A DNA stretch of 64,000 bases from Dolichospermum planctonicum (GTDB taxonomy: Bacteria; Cyanobacteriota; Cyanobacteriia; Cyanobacteriales; Nostocaceae), in the NCBI RefSeq assembly GCF_005402965.1, contig NZ_BJCF01000004.1, forward strand, positions 1 through 64,000, given 5' to 3'. The notes under the pieces are model-generated. The model was not told the origin of the DNA. It made no database searches and was given only the letters and a program-made list of their open reading frames with translations. Of the stretch, positions 1 through 9,215 are shown piece by piece. Numbering within the stretch: position 1 is the first letter of the stretch; every line of letters begins with the position of its first letter. Both the position numbers and the translations under genes were made by a program.

Positions 1-457
1 ATACAGAGAAAAATTCAGGAGTCAGAAGTCAGGAGAAAGAAGACAAGGAAAGGAGTAAAATTAAGTTTGTATCAGCGGTTTTCCTAATTTTCGTACCTGA
101 TTCAAGTATATACGGCTATATTAACCCGTCTAACTTATGGTTCGGGTGTTTTGGGAAGGAGATGTAGTTTTATTTGTCATATATTTACTGATAAAGTGTT
201 GCAAATGGCAGGTATTATGACTTGACCCCAAATCAAGGAAAGTTTAAATTATCTGACTATATCTGACTAATACGTAACTGCTGAATAATCTGGTATAAAT
301 CGTTTACAAGCATCAAAATCCGTAAAATCTTTATTCAATAGATAGTCTACCCCCACTTATTGAGAAGATAGAATAAAAATTTACCAAACAGCTACAAAAA
401 TTGTCAATTACTACCCTCTTCAGATATAATAACCATTTAATAGTTAATGGTCAAAAC
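1..457. other. Intergenic region before cutA
   Basis: No convincing gene is visible. The first 60 bases carry degenerate direct repeats of a GGAGTCAGAAGTCAGGA type, common as filler in Nostocales. No promoter can be assigned with confidence. Confidence 0.5.
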
Positions 458-796
458 ATGGAATTTATTTTTGTTTACATCACTTGTAAAGATCGTGTTG
501 AAGCTCTTAATATAGGTAAAGCCGTAGTAGAAGCTCGTCTTGCTGCCTGTGCTAATATAATTGATGGTATGGACAGTATTTATTGGTGGAACGACGAATT
601 ACAAGTAGAAAAAGAAGCTATTTTAATTATGAAATCGCGGGGGGATTTACTTGAAGAACTAACGAAAAAGGTGAAATCAAAACATTCTTATGAAGTACCT
701 TGTGTGGTGGCTTTACCAATTGAACAAGGAAATCAGGATTACCTGAATTGGCTAATAGCAGAAACCAAGGCTAAACAGATATCAACAAATAGTTGA
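458..796 (+). CDS. cutA: CutA1 divalent-cation tolerance protein
   Basis: This is a 112-residue CutA1-family protein. The family forms very stable ferredoxin-like trimers linked to divalent metal tolerance, with an incompletely understood biochemical role. Visible family features are the N-terminal strand EFIFVYITC, the segment VEARLAACANI, the IYWWNDELQ stretch and the C-terminal HSYEVPCVVALPI motif. The open frame extends upstream to a TTG at 401, but the ATG at 458 starts exactly where the domain begins and gives the normal family length, so I chose it. The gene stands alone, followed after about 110 bp by the DUF721 gene on the same strand. The family assignment is firm; the physiological role here is not shown. 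Confidence 0.93.
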   Translation: MEFIFVYITCKDRVEALNIGKAVVEARLAACANIIDGMDSIYWWNDELQVEKEAILIMKSRGDLLEELTKKVKSKHSYEVPCVVALPIEQGNQDYLNWLIAETKAKQISTNS

Positions 797-907
797 TAGT
801 TAGATTTAGTGAATTTCAAGTTACTATCTTCATCAAGGATTAAGTAATGACAAATAAGATAATGTATAATTACTCAATACTGGAAATAGTAAAACTACTA
901 AGAAAAT

Positions 908-1453
908 ATGTCTTTTAAATCAATTAATAATATTTTAGAAGGTATTAAACGGTCAGCAGTATGGCAAGAACAATTATTTCCGCGCTTGTTGAATTGTTGG
1001 GTGGAAATTGTCGGTGCTGGGGTTGCGGTACAAACTCGACCTTTGTCAATTCAACGTGATGTTGTGTGGGTAGCAACGTCTAGCGCTGCTTGGGCGCAAA
1101 ATTTGACCTTTGAACGGAAAACCATATTGATGAAATTAAACCACAAGCTATCTACATCTTTGATAGATATTCGCTTTTCGACTGCGGGGTGGAAGAGTTT
1201 ACCAACGACGGAAACACAAATAACTATTTCTGCTTCAGAACACCCCAGTTATGTTGCTGATGATCTAGTTCCTGAGAAGTTAGTCACACCGAGTCTTGAC
1301 AATACTCTAGGTGCTTTTGAGAATTGGGCTAGGATGATGCAGGAGCGATCGCATTATCTCCCTTTATGTCCCGAATGTCAATGTCCTAGCCCACCAGGTG
1401 AACTTGAACGCTGGAATGTTTGTTCTCTGTGCTGTTCTAAGCTGTTGAAGTAA
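908..1453 (+). CDS. DUF721 (DciA-like) protein with C-terminal zinc-finger-like tail
   Basis: A 181-residue protein whose first ~100 residues match the DUF721/DciA pattern: a helical start (SINNILEGIKRSAVW), LLNCWVEIVG, then the strand VVWVATSSAAWAQNL and LNHKL. DciA proteins in other bacteria act as loaders or operators of the replicative helicase DnaB; applying that role here is inference. The C-terminus carries CPECQCP and, about 18 residues on, CSLCC, which together could bind a metal. The gene is free-standing with an ATG start and an AT-rich leader. Domain call is good; function is by family only. Confidence 0.8.
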   Translation: MSFKSINNILEGIKRSAVWQEQLFPRLLNCWVEIVGAGVAVQTRPLSIQRDVVWVATSSAAWAQNLTFERKTILMKLNHKLSTSLIDIRFSTAGWKSLPTTETQITISASEHPSYVADDLVPEKLVTPSLDNTLGAFENWARMMQERSHYLPLCPECQCPSPPGELERWNVCSLCCSKLLK

Positions 1454-1776
1454 ATAATCAGCCTTGATTATGATATTTAACTATTGTCAGTTGATTGTAA
1501 ATAATGGAGTCAACTAGATGCTAAAAACTGAGTTTAAATCTATCCAAAGTAGACTAAAAAAATCGGAGTAAATCTAAAATCGGGCTTTTAACCTTGATCC
1601 CTAATATGTTTTAGTTTAAAGTGAGTATGTAGACACTCTAAGAATCATTTACAAATATAACAAGAATCTAAAGAGATAATAAAGTTTATTTATTGATAAT
1701 AATGGCTAGAACCCGTATCCAATAATAACTTTTTGCCCTTCATCCCTATTTTGGTAAACAAGGAAAATATATAAGT
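1454..1776. other. Intergenic region, nothing identified
   Basis: AT-rich spacer between the DUF721 gene and the Cys-rich gene. No hairpin with a T-run and no coding remnant was recognised. An AAGGAA-like ribosome binding site lies shortly before 1777. Confidence 0.4.
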
Positions 1777-2127
1777 ATGTTGGCTAGTCCTATGGTACTG
1801 AAGATGAAGGCATATCAAGCAATTAAGCGTTTAACATCTACTTGTCGTTATTGTCGTTATTACCAGCCACAGGGTCGCCGTGGTGGTATGTGTGAAAAGT
1901 TGACCGCACCGGTCCAAGGTGTTTGGAAAGCTTGTCCCTTAGCGTTACCAGCTTTTGCACCCGCTTGGGAAACTCTAGAAGATGCTTGGAGTTTACCAGT
2001 ACCAAGGCCTGTTATTTCAACTTCTCAAACTCTTGCAGCGGATTTAGATCATCTGACAATTAATTGTGTTGAAGAGACCCGTACTTATACCACGCAAGAG
2101 GTAATAAATCAGAATGTAGTAATTTAA
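1777..2127 (+). CDS. Cys-rich conserved cyanobacterial protein of unknown function
   Basis: A 116-residue protein I cannot assign to a characterised family. The N-terminal half has four cysteines at about residues 23, 26, 39 and 53 (C-x2-C-x12-C-x13-C), set in a basic aromatic context (CRYCRYYQPQGRRGGMC). This spacing suggests a zinc or iron-sulfur site, by inference. The second half is acidic and probably disordered. The ATG at 1777 follows an AAGGAAAA sequence; a second ATG five codons on (1792) is possible. A strong hairpin terminator follows at 2217, consistent with a monocistronic expressed gene. Confidence 0.65.
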   Translation: MLASPMVLKMKAYQAIKRLTSTCRYCRYYQPQGRRGGMCEKLTAPVQGVWKACPLALPAFAPAWETLEDAWSLPVPRPVISTSQTLAADLDHLTINCVEETRTYTTQEVINQNVVI

Positions 2128-2216
2128 TTACGCACGATTATTGTTATCAATTTTCTGTCCACCTTAATAAGATTTGACTTGCAATTTATTAGTGTTTCCA
2201 ATTTTGAGATCTTCAG

Positions 2217-2248
2217 AAATCGCACCTTCCTGACAGGTGCGATTTTAG
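2217..2248 (+). terminator. Rho-independent terminator after the Cys-rich gene
   Basis: A perfect 11-bp stem, AAATCGCACCT (2217-2227) pairing with AGGTGCGATTT (2235-2245), has a 7-nt loop and runs into T residues. It lies about 90 bp after the stop of the plus-strand gene ending at 2127. Because the stem itself starts with A and ends with T runs it could also stop transcription from the other side. Confidence 0.75.
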
Positions 2249-2392
2249 TATATAAAAGTCAGGAAAGAATCAACCACGAAGGAACTAAGGAAGAGAAGGA
2301 AAGAGGGTTCGAGAGATATTTTCCGTAAGTCTCCAGGAAGTAAAACACTATTGATGTTATCACGGTCTTAGGGACTGATATAATTTTAAGCT

Positions 2393-3229
2393 TTAAGGTA
2401 ACCAGGGAAATTCTCGAAAGTTGGGAGGTCGCTTTTCCAAAAAAGCTTGTTTTCCTTCCGCGCCTTCTTCTGTCATATAATAAAGAAGAGTGGCATTACC
2501 GGCAAGTTCTTGTAAACCGGCTTGTCCGTCGCAGTCGGCGTTAAATGCTGATTTGAGACAACGAATGGCTATAGGGCTTTTTTCGAGGATTTCTCGCGCC
2601 CATTGTATCCCTTCTGTCTCTAGTTGTTCTACGGGGACAACAGTATTAACTAAGCCCATTTCTAAAGCCTGTTGAGCGTTATACTGACGACAAAGAAACC
2701 ATATTTCTCGCGCTTTTTTTTGTCCTACTATTCGCGCTAAATAACTCGCACCAAAACCACCGTCAAAACTGCCTACTTTGGGTCCTGTTTGCCCGAAAAT
2801 GGCGTTATCGGCCGCAATAGTTAAATCACAAATTAAATGCAGAACATGACCCCCACCAATAGCATAACCGGCAACTAGGGCAATGACGACTTTAGGCATG
2901 GAACGAATGAGACGTTGCAAGTCTAAAACGTTTAAGCGGGGAATACCAACATCATCTACATAACCTGCTTGTCCCCGGACACTTTGATCTCCCCCTGAAC
3001 AGAAGGCGTATTTACCGTCTGTATGAGGTCCTGCACCCGTAAATAAAACTACACCAATATTAGTATCTTCTTTAGCGTCCCAAAAAGCCTCGTATAGTTC
3101 AAAGACGGTTTTGGGACGGAATGCGTTACGTTTCTGGGGACGGTTAATGGTGATTTTAGCGATACCGTCGGTTTTTTGATAGATAATGTCTTCGTAGGTT
3201 TTGACGGTTTTCCAGTCGGGTTCTATCAT
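2393..3229 (-). CDS. menB: 1,4-dihydroxy-2-naphthoyl-CoA synthase (MenB)
   Basis: A 278-residue crotonase-fold enzyme that cyclises o-succinylbenzoyl-CoA to DHNA-CoA, a step toward phylloquinone (photosystem I) or menaquinone. Diagnostic stretches are [15 protein letters not shown] near the N-terminus, [11 protein letters not shown] (oxyanion region), [24 protein letters not shown] and the C-terminal [13 protein letters not shown] ending typical of MenB. Length and start (ATG at 3229, MIEPDWKTV) match the family. It stands alone on the minus strand; the upstream neighbour ends with a terminator at about 3325-3369. menD of the same pathway lies far away at 61.2 kb, so the men genes are dispersed, as is usual in cyanobacteria. 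Confidence 0.96.
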   Translation of the reverse strand: MIEPDWKTVKTYEDIIYQKTDGIAKITINRPQKRNAFRPKTVFELYEAFWDAKEDTNIGVVLFTGAGPHTDGKYAFCSGGDQSVRGQAGYVDDVGIPRLNVLDLQRLIRSMPKVVIALVAGYAIGGGHVLHLICDLTIAADNAIFGQTGPKVGSFDGGFGASYLARIVGQKKAREIWFLCRQYNAQQALEMGLVNTVVPVEQLETEGIQWAREILEKSPIAIRCLKSAFNADCDGQAGLQELAGNATLLYYMTEEGAEGKQAFLEKRPPNFREFPWLP

Positions 3230-3324
3230 AGATAATCTGCGATACTGTGTTTGAGAATTTTATCGCGGCGGAGATGGAAAGTATTGGCAATTTCCAGGAA
3301 ATGAGTAATTAGGGGGGGAAACTT

Positions 3325-3369
3325 AAAAAAATATTCCCCTAATTCTCCAGCAATAGGGAATTAGGGGAA
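3325..3369 (-). terminator. Strong terminator downstream of the Calx-beta/RTX gene
   Basis: A perfect 12-bp inverted repeat, TTCCCCTAATTC (3334-3345) with GAATTAGGGGAA (3358-3369), loop 12 nt. Read on the minus strand it is followed by ATATTTTTTT, a classic intrinsic terminator. It sits about 70 bp beyond the stop of the 1728-residue gene. Confidence 0.85.
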
Positions 3370-3438
3370 CCTGATTTTGATTTGTGTCAAATCCAAACTA
3401 GTAGGAAGTAAGGATGTAAGATCTCAGTTGAGCGCGTA

Positions 3439-6400
3439 TTAGGCAATCAAAGTAAAATCGCTACTCACAAGGGTGATAGTAGGATCACTTAAAACGGCAA
3501 ACTTAGATTCCCCACCCGGAGTAGATCCGTTGGAGTTATAGAAAAGACTACCAGTGCCTTGGCTATAAACAATGCGGGCATTACTAGCACCTACTGAATT
3601 ATCGTTAGGAACTACTCCAAAATCAGTCAGAGCCTGTCCCACTGCATTAGTAATGGCACTGAAAGTAGCTTTACTCAATGCAATCTTGTCTCTATTTTCT
3701 CCTTGACTAATTTGTCCCGCTTGAAAATTGATGGTATCAACACCTAAATTGTTGAAGACTCCATTGAACTGATACTGATCATTACCGAGTCCTCCTATGA
3801 GAGTATCATTACCACTTCCTCCTATGAGAGTATCATTACCACTTCCTCCGTCCAGAATGTTATGGCCACTATTACCAGTGATGACGTTATTACCTATGTT
3901 ACCTGTACCATTGATATTGCCAGTGCCGGTGAGATTAAAATTCTCGTACAGGTCACTTAAAACGTAGTCCACTGAACTTGACTGGGTACCAATGACAGTA
4001 AAATCATTCCTGTCAAGAGTGATACCAGGATCAACTTTGGCAAACCGAGATTCTCCACCCGCAGCACTTCCGTTGGAGTTATAGAAGACATAACCAGTGC
4101 TTTGGCTATAAACAATGCGGGCATTACTAAAAGTTGCTGAAGGATCATCAGTAACCACGGCAAAATCAGTCGCCGATAGATCCCCACTGTCAACACTAAT
4201 AGCATTGAAACTAGCTTTACTTAATGCTATTTTATCTTCTCCTTCGACAAAATTCTCGATTGAAGAAAGACCTAATGAGGGAGAAGAAGAGAAAGAGTAA
4301 TCTCTCTTGAACCAAAATCTATCCTGACCCTGTCCTCCATTGAGATTATCAATTAGGGAAGGATCAACAATTGATCCAGAATTACCCCCTCCCCACAAAG
4401 TATCATTACCATTTCCTCCATTGAGATTATCAGTGCCAGGTCCTCCCATGAGGATATCATTTCCGTTCTGTCCGCTCAGTCGGTCATTACCACTACCGCC
4501 CTGTAACAAATTATTTAGGGCATTACCAGTGATCAGGTCATTTCCCGCCCCACCAATCGCATTTTCAATGACATTTCCGGCAGAAAGAGTGAGTTTGAGG
4601 TTACTGACCGTTACCGATTGCTGTGTGGTGATGCCCAAGTTAATATTTACCGGACCTGCAATATTAGTCTTAGGATCACTAAAGTCAATAGTATCAATAC
4701 CCTCGTTTGCTGCTTCCACAATGGTATCTGCTCCCAAAGCATTGGCAACACTAAAGACATAAGTATCGTTTCCTGCTCGACCAGTAAGGGTGTTGTCGCC
4801 ACTATTACCAGTGATGACGTTATTACCTGCGTTACCTGTACCATTGATATTACCAGTGCCGATGAGTGTGAGGTTCTCTACGAGGTTAGGTAAGGTGCGG
4901 GTCTGTGCACTTGGTAAAGTATCAGTAATAAAGATTGGTATGCCATCATCGGTTACACTTGGATCGATAGTAGCATTAGTTGCATTGGAAAGTTTTACTA
5001 AGAAGGATTCATCGGGTTCATTGATGTTGTCTGTGAGAATGGGGATACGGATAATGCCGGAGGAAGTGCCGGCGAGGATAGTCACCGTTCCTGAACTATT
5101 ACTATTATTATAATCAACGCCCGGTATTGCGGAAACTGCACCTGTCGGACTGGTGGTGTAATTGAAGGTGATGTCGTCTTTACTAGTGACGAGTTGTCCA
5201 TTAGCACCGATAAGGTCTACAACTATTACAGCACTATTATTGAAGTCTTCAACAAAAATGTTATTGTTAAACCCACTGAATGATAAAGTTGGACGGTCAT
5301 TGTCATCATTAATAGTCCCTGTGACGGGTTCTGGTGTATGAACGGTGTAACCTGTTCCACTAGCTAAGGTGACAACAACTGTCTCATTACCTTCGTAGTT
5401 GTTATCTGATGTGGGGTTTATGGTTAAAGTAGCTGTATCTGAATTCGCAGCAAAGGTGATGGTTTTACCTGTTCCCGGTGTTGCTCCTGTGTAGTCATCA
5501 CCATTGGCTGTACCACCAATGCTATAGTTAACGGCTAATGGATTACCTAAGGACTGGCTGGTACCACCAGGATAACTGCGAGTGAAGGTATAGACTAGGT
5601 TGGTTGTACCGTCTTCATTTACGCTGCTTGGAGTTACGGTTACGGTAATACTAGCAGTATCGTCATCATTAATAGTTCCTACGACGGGTGCTGTTGTACC
5701 AAGGGTATAACCTGGTCCATTAGCTAAGGTGACAACTACTGTCTCATTACTTTCAACGATGGTATCTGCTTTGGGGTTTATGATTAAAGTAGCTGTGTTT
5801 TCACCCTCTTCAAAGGTGATGGTTTTACCTGTTCCTGGTGTTGCTCCTGTGTAGTCATCACCATTGGCTGTACCACCAATGCTATAGTTAACGGTTAAGG
5901 GATTACCTAAGGACTGGCTGGTACCACCAGGATAACTGCGAGTGAAGGTATAGACTAGGTTGGTTGTCCCATCTTCAAATACGCTGCTTGGAGTTACGGT
6001 TACGGTAATACTAGCAGTATCGTCGTCGTTAATAGTTCCTACGACGGGTGCTGTTGTACCAAGGGTATAACCTGGTCCACTAGCTAAGGTGACAGCTACT
6101 GTCTCATTACTTTCAACGATGGTATCTGCTTTGGGGTCTATGATTAAAGTAGCTGTATCTGAATTCGCAGCAAAGGTGATGGTTTTACCTGTTCCCGGTG
6201 TTGCTCCTGTGTAGTCATCACCATTGGCTGTACCACCAATGCTATAGTTAACGGTTAAGGGATTACCTAAGGACTGGCTGGTACCACCAGGATAACTGCG
6301 AGTGAAAGTATAGACTAGCTTGGTTGTCCCGTCTTCAAATACGCTGCTTGGAGTTACGGTTACGGTAATACTAGCAGTATCGTCATCATTAATAGTTCCC

Positions 6401-8625
6401 GTTGCTGATCCTGATGTACCAACGGTGTAACCTGTGCCACTAGCTATGGTGAAAATAACTGTTTCATCATTTTCAAATGTGCTGTCTGCTGTGGGGTTAA
6501 TGGTTACGGTTTTCGTAGTTTGACCCGCAGCAAAGGTAATGGTTTTACCTGTTCCCGGTGTTGCTCCTGTGTAGTCAGCACCATCGGCTGTACCGCCAAT
6601 GCTATAGTTAACGGTTAAGGCATTGTCTATCTTTCCATACCGACTGAAGGTATAAACCAGGTTAGCTGTACCATCTTCATTTACGCTATCAGGGGATACG
6701 GCTACGTTAACATTGGTATCCTCATCAATAATAGTTCCAATGACGGCGGTGGCTGTATTGATAACGTAACCTGATCCAGGAGCTAGGGTTAACTCAACGT
6801 TTTCATTACCTTCAAAGGTGGTATCTGCTTTGGGGTTAATGGTTAAATTGGCTGTACTTGCACCCGCAGCAAAGGTAATCGATCCTCTTGTTAGTCCAAA
6901 ACTGGCTGCTCCTGTTTGAGTATAGTCAGTGTAATTAGAGTCACTGCTGAAAGTAGCTGAACCGCCAACATTGAAGTTAACAGTTAAGGCATTAGTCAGA
7001 TCTCCAGCACGAGTGAAAGTGTAAACTAGATTTGTCGTCCCGTCTTCAAGAACACTAGCAGGATTAACCGATAGGCTAACATCAGCACGTCCCGGATCAA
7101 CATCATTGTCAGTGATGATTACTGTTGCACTATTGTCTGTGCCTAAACTGTAATTAGTGCCACTAATTAATGACAGGATTACGGTTTCTCTGCCTTCGAC
7201 AAGATTATCATTAACGGGAGTAATGGTGACGGTCTTTGAAGTCTCTCCCGCCAGAAAGGTTACGGTAGAAGGAATGGGGCTGTAGTCACCAGTAGATGCA
7301 GTTCCCGAAATTGTGTAACTAACTGTGAGAGCATTGTTAGTGCTACCTGTGCGAGTAATCGTAAACACACCTGGGTTAGCTGGTGTTCCTTCTCCAGCGT
7401 CGCTATCTGTAGCTATGACTTTAACAATGGTACTTGGGTCACTAAAACCTTGAATAAAAACTGCCGCGTCACGAGCGGAGTCACGGGTATCAGCGATCGC
7501 TAATTTTATGTGATTAATTTGACCTGGAATAAGATCCGTTGCTACTGCACTTAATACAGTTGTGAAACCATCGAACTTCGTACCTAAAATATTTCCATAA
7601 TAATCAGGTTTGAAAAATGCCCGGTTCGTTTCAGCGTTAACAGTATTGATAGAAACAGGAGTTGTCGCACCGGGGACGAAAGCAATGTTTTTACCATTCA
7701 GGTAAAAGGCAAAAACATCATTGAACCTTGAATTTCCCAACTCAGGATAATCTTCAGAGGCAAATACATAGGAGAAGCTGATAGTATTCGAGGTCGGAAT
7801 AAAGTCAAACTCTAATACTGCTGCATCATAGGTACTGTTATTAGAGACTATAGTTTTGACTATGGCATCTAGATCTCTGTCACCTGATTTACCGTTAGAA
7901 GTTGAGTAGGTTGAAGGATCATCATCAACATCAATATTTCCGGTACTCAGAACAATACCGTTAATGCCTATTGTTCCTTGTCCACCAGTAAAAGTACCCC
8001 CGGCAACATTTGCACCGGTAAACCTGATGTTGCTGATTTTGTCTGGTGTAATACCGGAGTTGCCGATTAAAGTGTTAACAAGTTGCGCAGCAGTAACGCT
8101 ATTTAAGTCTCTTGTGGTTAAAGCACTCTGTTCAATTGCGATCGCTTCTCCATTTATTATAATCGTAGCGTGGTCATTCTCTGCTTGCAAACTCTGTAAA
8201 GTTGTCCCATTCAGACTTTCACCTCGTACCAAAGCGGCAAAAATCGCCCCTTCGTCTCCAGCGCTATCCGTTTGATTAATCCGAGCATCTACAAAATGCC
8301 CAATTTCTTCTAATATTACGTCACTAACTGCTGCTGAATTCGCATTTGCGACAAAATTATCTGATAAGTAAATCTTATTAGTGCTAGTAGAATAGGCCCC
8401 ATTAGCATTGCCAAGAATGGTGTTACTAACAACTTCTATTTGGGGAAGTTGACTGAAATTACCCCCTTGCCAATCTAATCGCAGAATTTCCGCCGCGCTG
8501 CGGTTGTATTGCGTCCCAAAAGCGCTATCGAAAACCTGCCAGAAATTATTATTAACATCAGAAAAGCCACTTAGTTTGTCGTATGTCAGCTTTAGGGCTG
8601 ATTCAAGTAAAAGTGAGAAGTTCAT
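3439..8625 (-). CDS. Giant extracellular-type protein: anchor-L domain, seven Calx-beta repeats, RTX repeats
   Basis: A 1728-residue protein with layered architecture. Residues ~1-165 form a domain common at the start of cyanobacterial RTX proteins, with a metallopeptidase-like EEIGHFVDAR (~106-115); HExxH is not intact (EIGHF). Residues ~175-395 resemble the choice-of-anchor-L domain (GTIGINGIVLSTG, FSYVFASEDYPE). Seven Calx-beta repeats follow (~395-1190), six canonical with SVxEDGTxNLVYTFxR and one divergent. Next come two blocks of RTX calcium-binding nonapeptides (GGSGNDxLxGG), each followed by a related ~90-residue module (IALSKA.F ... ARIVYSQ.TG..FYNSNGS). RTX repeats imply type I secretion and calcium-driven folding; no exporter is encoded nearby. 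Likely role is surface adhesion or matrix, by inference. It is monocistronic, with a terminator behind it. Confidence 0.85.
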   Translation of the reverse strand: MNFSLLLESALKLTYDKLSGFSDVNNNFWQVFDSAFGTQYNRSAAEILRLDWQGGNFSQLPQIEVVSNTILGNANGAYSTSTNKIYLSDNFVANANSAAVSDVILEEIGHFVDARINQTDSAGDEGAIFAALVRGESLNGTTLQSLQAENDHATIIINGEAIAIEQSALTTRDLNSVTAAQLVNTLIGNSGITPDKISNIRFTGANVAGGTFTGGQGTIGINGIVLSTGNIDVDDDPSTYSTSNGKSGDRDLDAIVKTIVSNNSTYDAAVLEFDFIPTSNTISFSYVFASEDYPELGNSRFNDVFAFYLNGKNIAFVPGATTPVSINTVNAETNRAFFKPDYYGNILGTKFDGFTTVLSAVATDLIPGQINHIKLAIADTRDSARDAAVFIQGFSDPSTIVKVIATDSDAGEGTPANPGVFTITRTGSTNNALTVSYTISGTASTGDYSPIPSTVTFLAGETSKTVTITPVNDNLVEGRETVILSLISGTNYSLGTDNSATVIITDNDVDPGRADVSLSVNPASVLEDGTTNLVYTFTRAGDLTNALTVNFNVGGSATFSSDSNYTDYTQTGAASFGLTRGSITFAAGASTANLTINPKADTTFEGNENVELTLAPGSGYVINTATAVIGTIIDEDTNVNVAVSPDSVNEDGTANLVYTFSRYGKIDNALTVNYSIGGTADGADYTGATPGTGKTITFAAGQTTKTVTINPTADSTFENDETVIFTIASGTGYTVGTSGSATGTINDDDTASITVTVTPSSVFEDGTTKLVYTFTRSYPGGTSQSLGNPLTVNYSIGGTANGDDYTGATPGTGKTITFAANSDTATLIIDPKADTIVESNETVAVTLASGPGYTLGTTAPVVGTINDDDTASITVTVTPSSVFEDGTTNLVYTFTRSYPGGTSQSLGNPLTVNYSIGGTANGDDYTGATPGTGKTITFEEGENTATLIINPKADTIVESNETVVVTLANGPGYTLGTTAPVVGTINDDDTASITVTVTPSSVNEDGTTNLVYTFTRSYPGGTSQSLGNPLAVNYSIGGTANGDDYTGATPGTGKTITFAANSDTATLTINPTSDNNYEGNETVVVTLASGTGYTVHTPEPVTGTINDDNDRPTLSFSGFNNNIFVEDFNNSAVIVVDLIGANGQLVTSKDDITFNYTTSPTGAVSAIPGVDYNNSNSSGTVTILAGTSSGIIRIPILTDNINEPDESFLVKLSNATNATIDPSVTDDGIPIFITDTLPSAQTRTLPNLVENLTLIGTGNINGTGNAGNNVITGNSGDNTLTGRAGNDTYVFSVANALGADTIVEAANEGIDTIDFSDPKTNIAGPVNINLGITTQQSVTVSNLKLTLSAGNVIENAIGGAGNDLITGNALNNLLQGGSGNDRLSGQNGNDILMGGPGTDNLNGGNGNDTLWGGGNSGSIVDPSLIDNLNGGQGQDRFWFKRDYSFSSSPSLGLSSIENFVEGEDKIALSKASFNAISVDSGDLSATDFAVVTDDPSATFSNARIVYSQSTGYVFYNSNGSAAGGESRFAKVDPGITLDRNDFTVIGTQSSSVDYVLSDLYENFNLTGTGNINGTGNIGNNVITGNSGHNILDGGSGNDTLIGGSGNDTLIGGLGNDQYQFNGVFNNLGVDTINFQAGQISQGENRDKIALSKATFSAITNAVGQALTDFGVVPNDNSVGASNARIVYSQGTGSLFYNSNGSTPGGESKFAVLSDPTITLVSSDFTLIA
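5290..6400 (-). repeat. Three near-identical 360-bp tandem Calx-beta repeat units
   Basis: Inside the giant gene, a block beginning GGTGATGGTTTTACCTG recurs at about 5455, 5815 and 6175 with a constant 360-bp (120-residue) period and near-identical sequence over most of the unit. A more diverged unit precedes it near 6535. The low divergence points to recent in-frame expansion or gene conversion. Copy number is a likely variable, and assembly-sensitive, trait. Confidence 0.9.
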
Positions 8626-9075
8626 AAGTATATATAAGGTAGAATGCTTTATTAAAGATATAACACGATTTACTTTTAATTTCTAGGGTATTTATATTAA
8701 GATTTCTTATGTCACTAAAATTAAAATAACAATTAGTATGTCCAGAATATTGTCCCTACAATCTTTCTTATAAGTATCTATTGTATTATTTAATTTTAAG
8801 TATTAATATTTATTTGTCTAACCGCTCAGTCAAGGGAATAATTCAGGACTTACGCAAAATATCTCTCCCTAAACCCCCATTTCTCTGTTACCTCTGTGCC
8901 TGGAGTGGTTTCTTATTCCGCGACTTGTGCGTAAGTGCTGTAATTCTTGAAAAGATGAATAATAAATTATGTGCGGAATCTGGGTGCTAACTTCTAAATA
9001 GCAAAATTCAGGAGTTAAAAGTAAAAGTATCCGTGGTTTTTACATATTTATTAGTATTAATTTAAACTCTTTGTA
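8626..9075. other. Intergenic region holding a miniature element
   Basis: AT-rich leader of the giant gene (8626-8840), then an inverted-repeat miniature element (listed separately), then noncoding sequence up to the tkt terminator. The short open frames here have no recognisable domain and overlap the repeat. Confidence 0.5.
8844..8940. repeat. MITE-like element with 13-bp terminal inverted repeats
   Basis: The left end CAGGACTTACGCA (8844-8856) and right end TGCGTAAGTGCTG (8928-8940) are inverted repeats with one mismatch, enclosing 71 bp of noncoding sequence. No transposase is present, so any movement would need one supplied in trans. Elements with this ACTTACGCA end are common in cyanobacterial genomes from general knowledge; only one copy is seen in this window. 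Confidence 0.7.
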
Positions 9076-9104
9076 TAAAAAAAGGTGAGCGTTTTAGCCC
9101 ACCT
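9076..9104 (-). terminator. Terminator downstream of tkt
   Basis: Stem 9083-9090 (AGGTGAGC) pairs with 9097-9104 (GCCCACCT) around a 6-nt loop, with one G-U pair when read on the minus strand, followed by TTTTTTTATA on that strand. It lies about 110 bp past the tkt stop codon. Confidence 0.75.
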
Positions 9105-9215
9105 AAAAAATCAGAGAATATTGATGCTATGATACAGCGGATTGGAAATCAATGAGGTACAAAATCTAATCAAAGCCAGACAATAAGCCAATTTTACTCC
9201 TGACTCTTGCTGTAA

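Noticed and set aside
4115-5113. Several plus-strand open frames of 60-140 codons inside the giant gene
   Set aside because: They are antisense shadows of the repetitive Calx-beta/RTX coding sequence, have biased composition and no domain or ribosome binding site.
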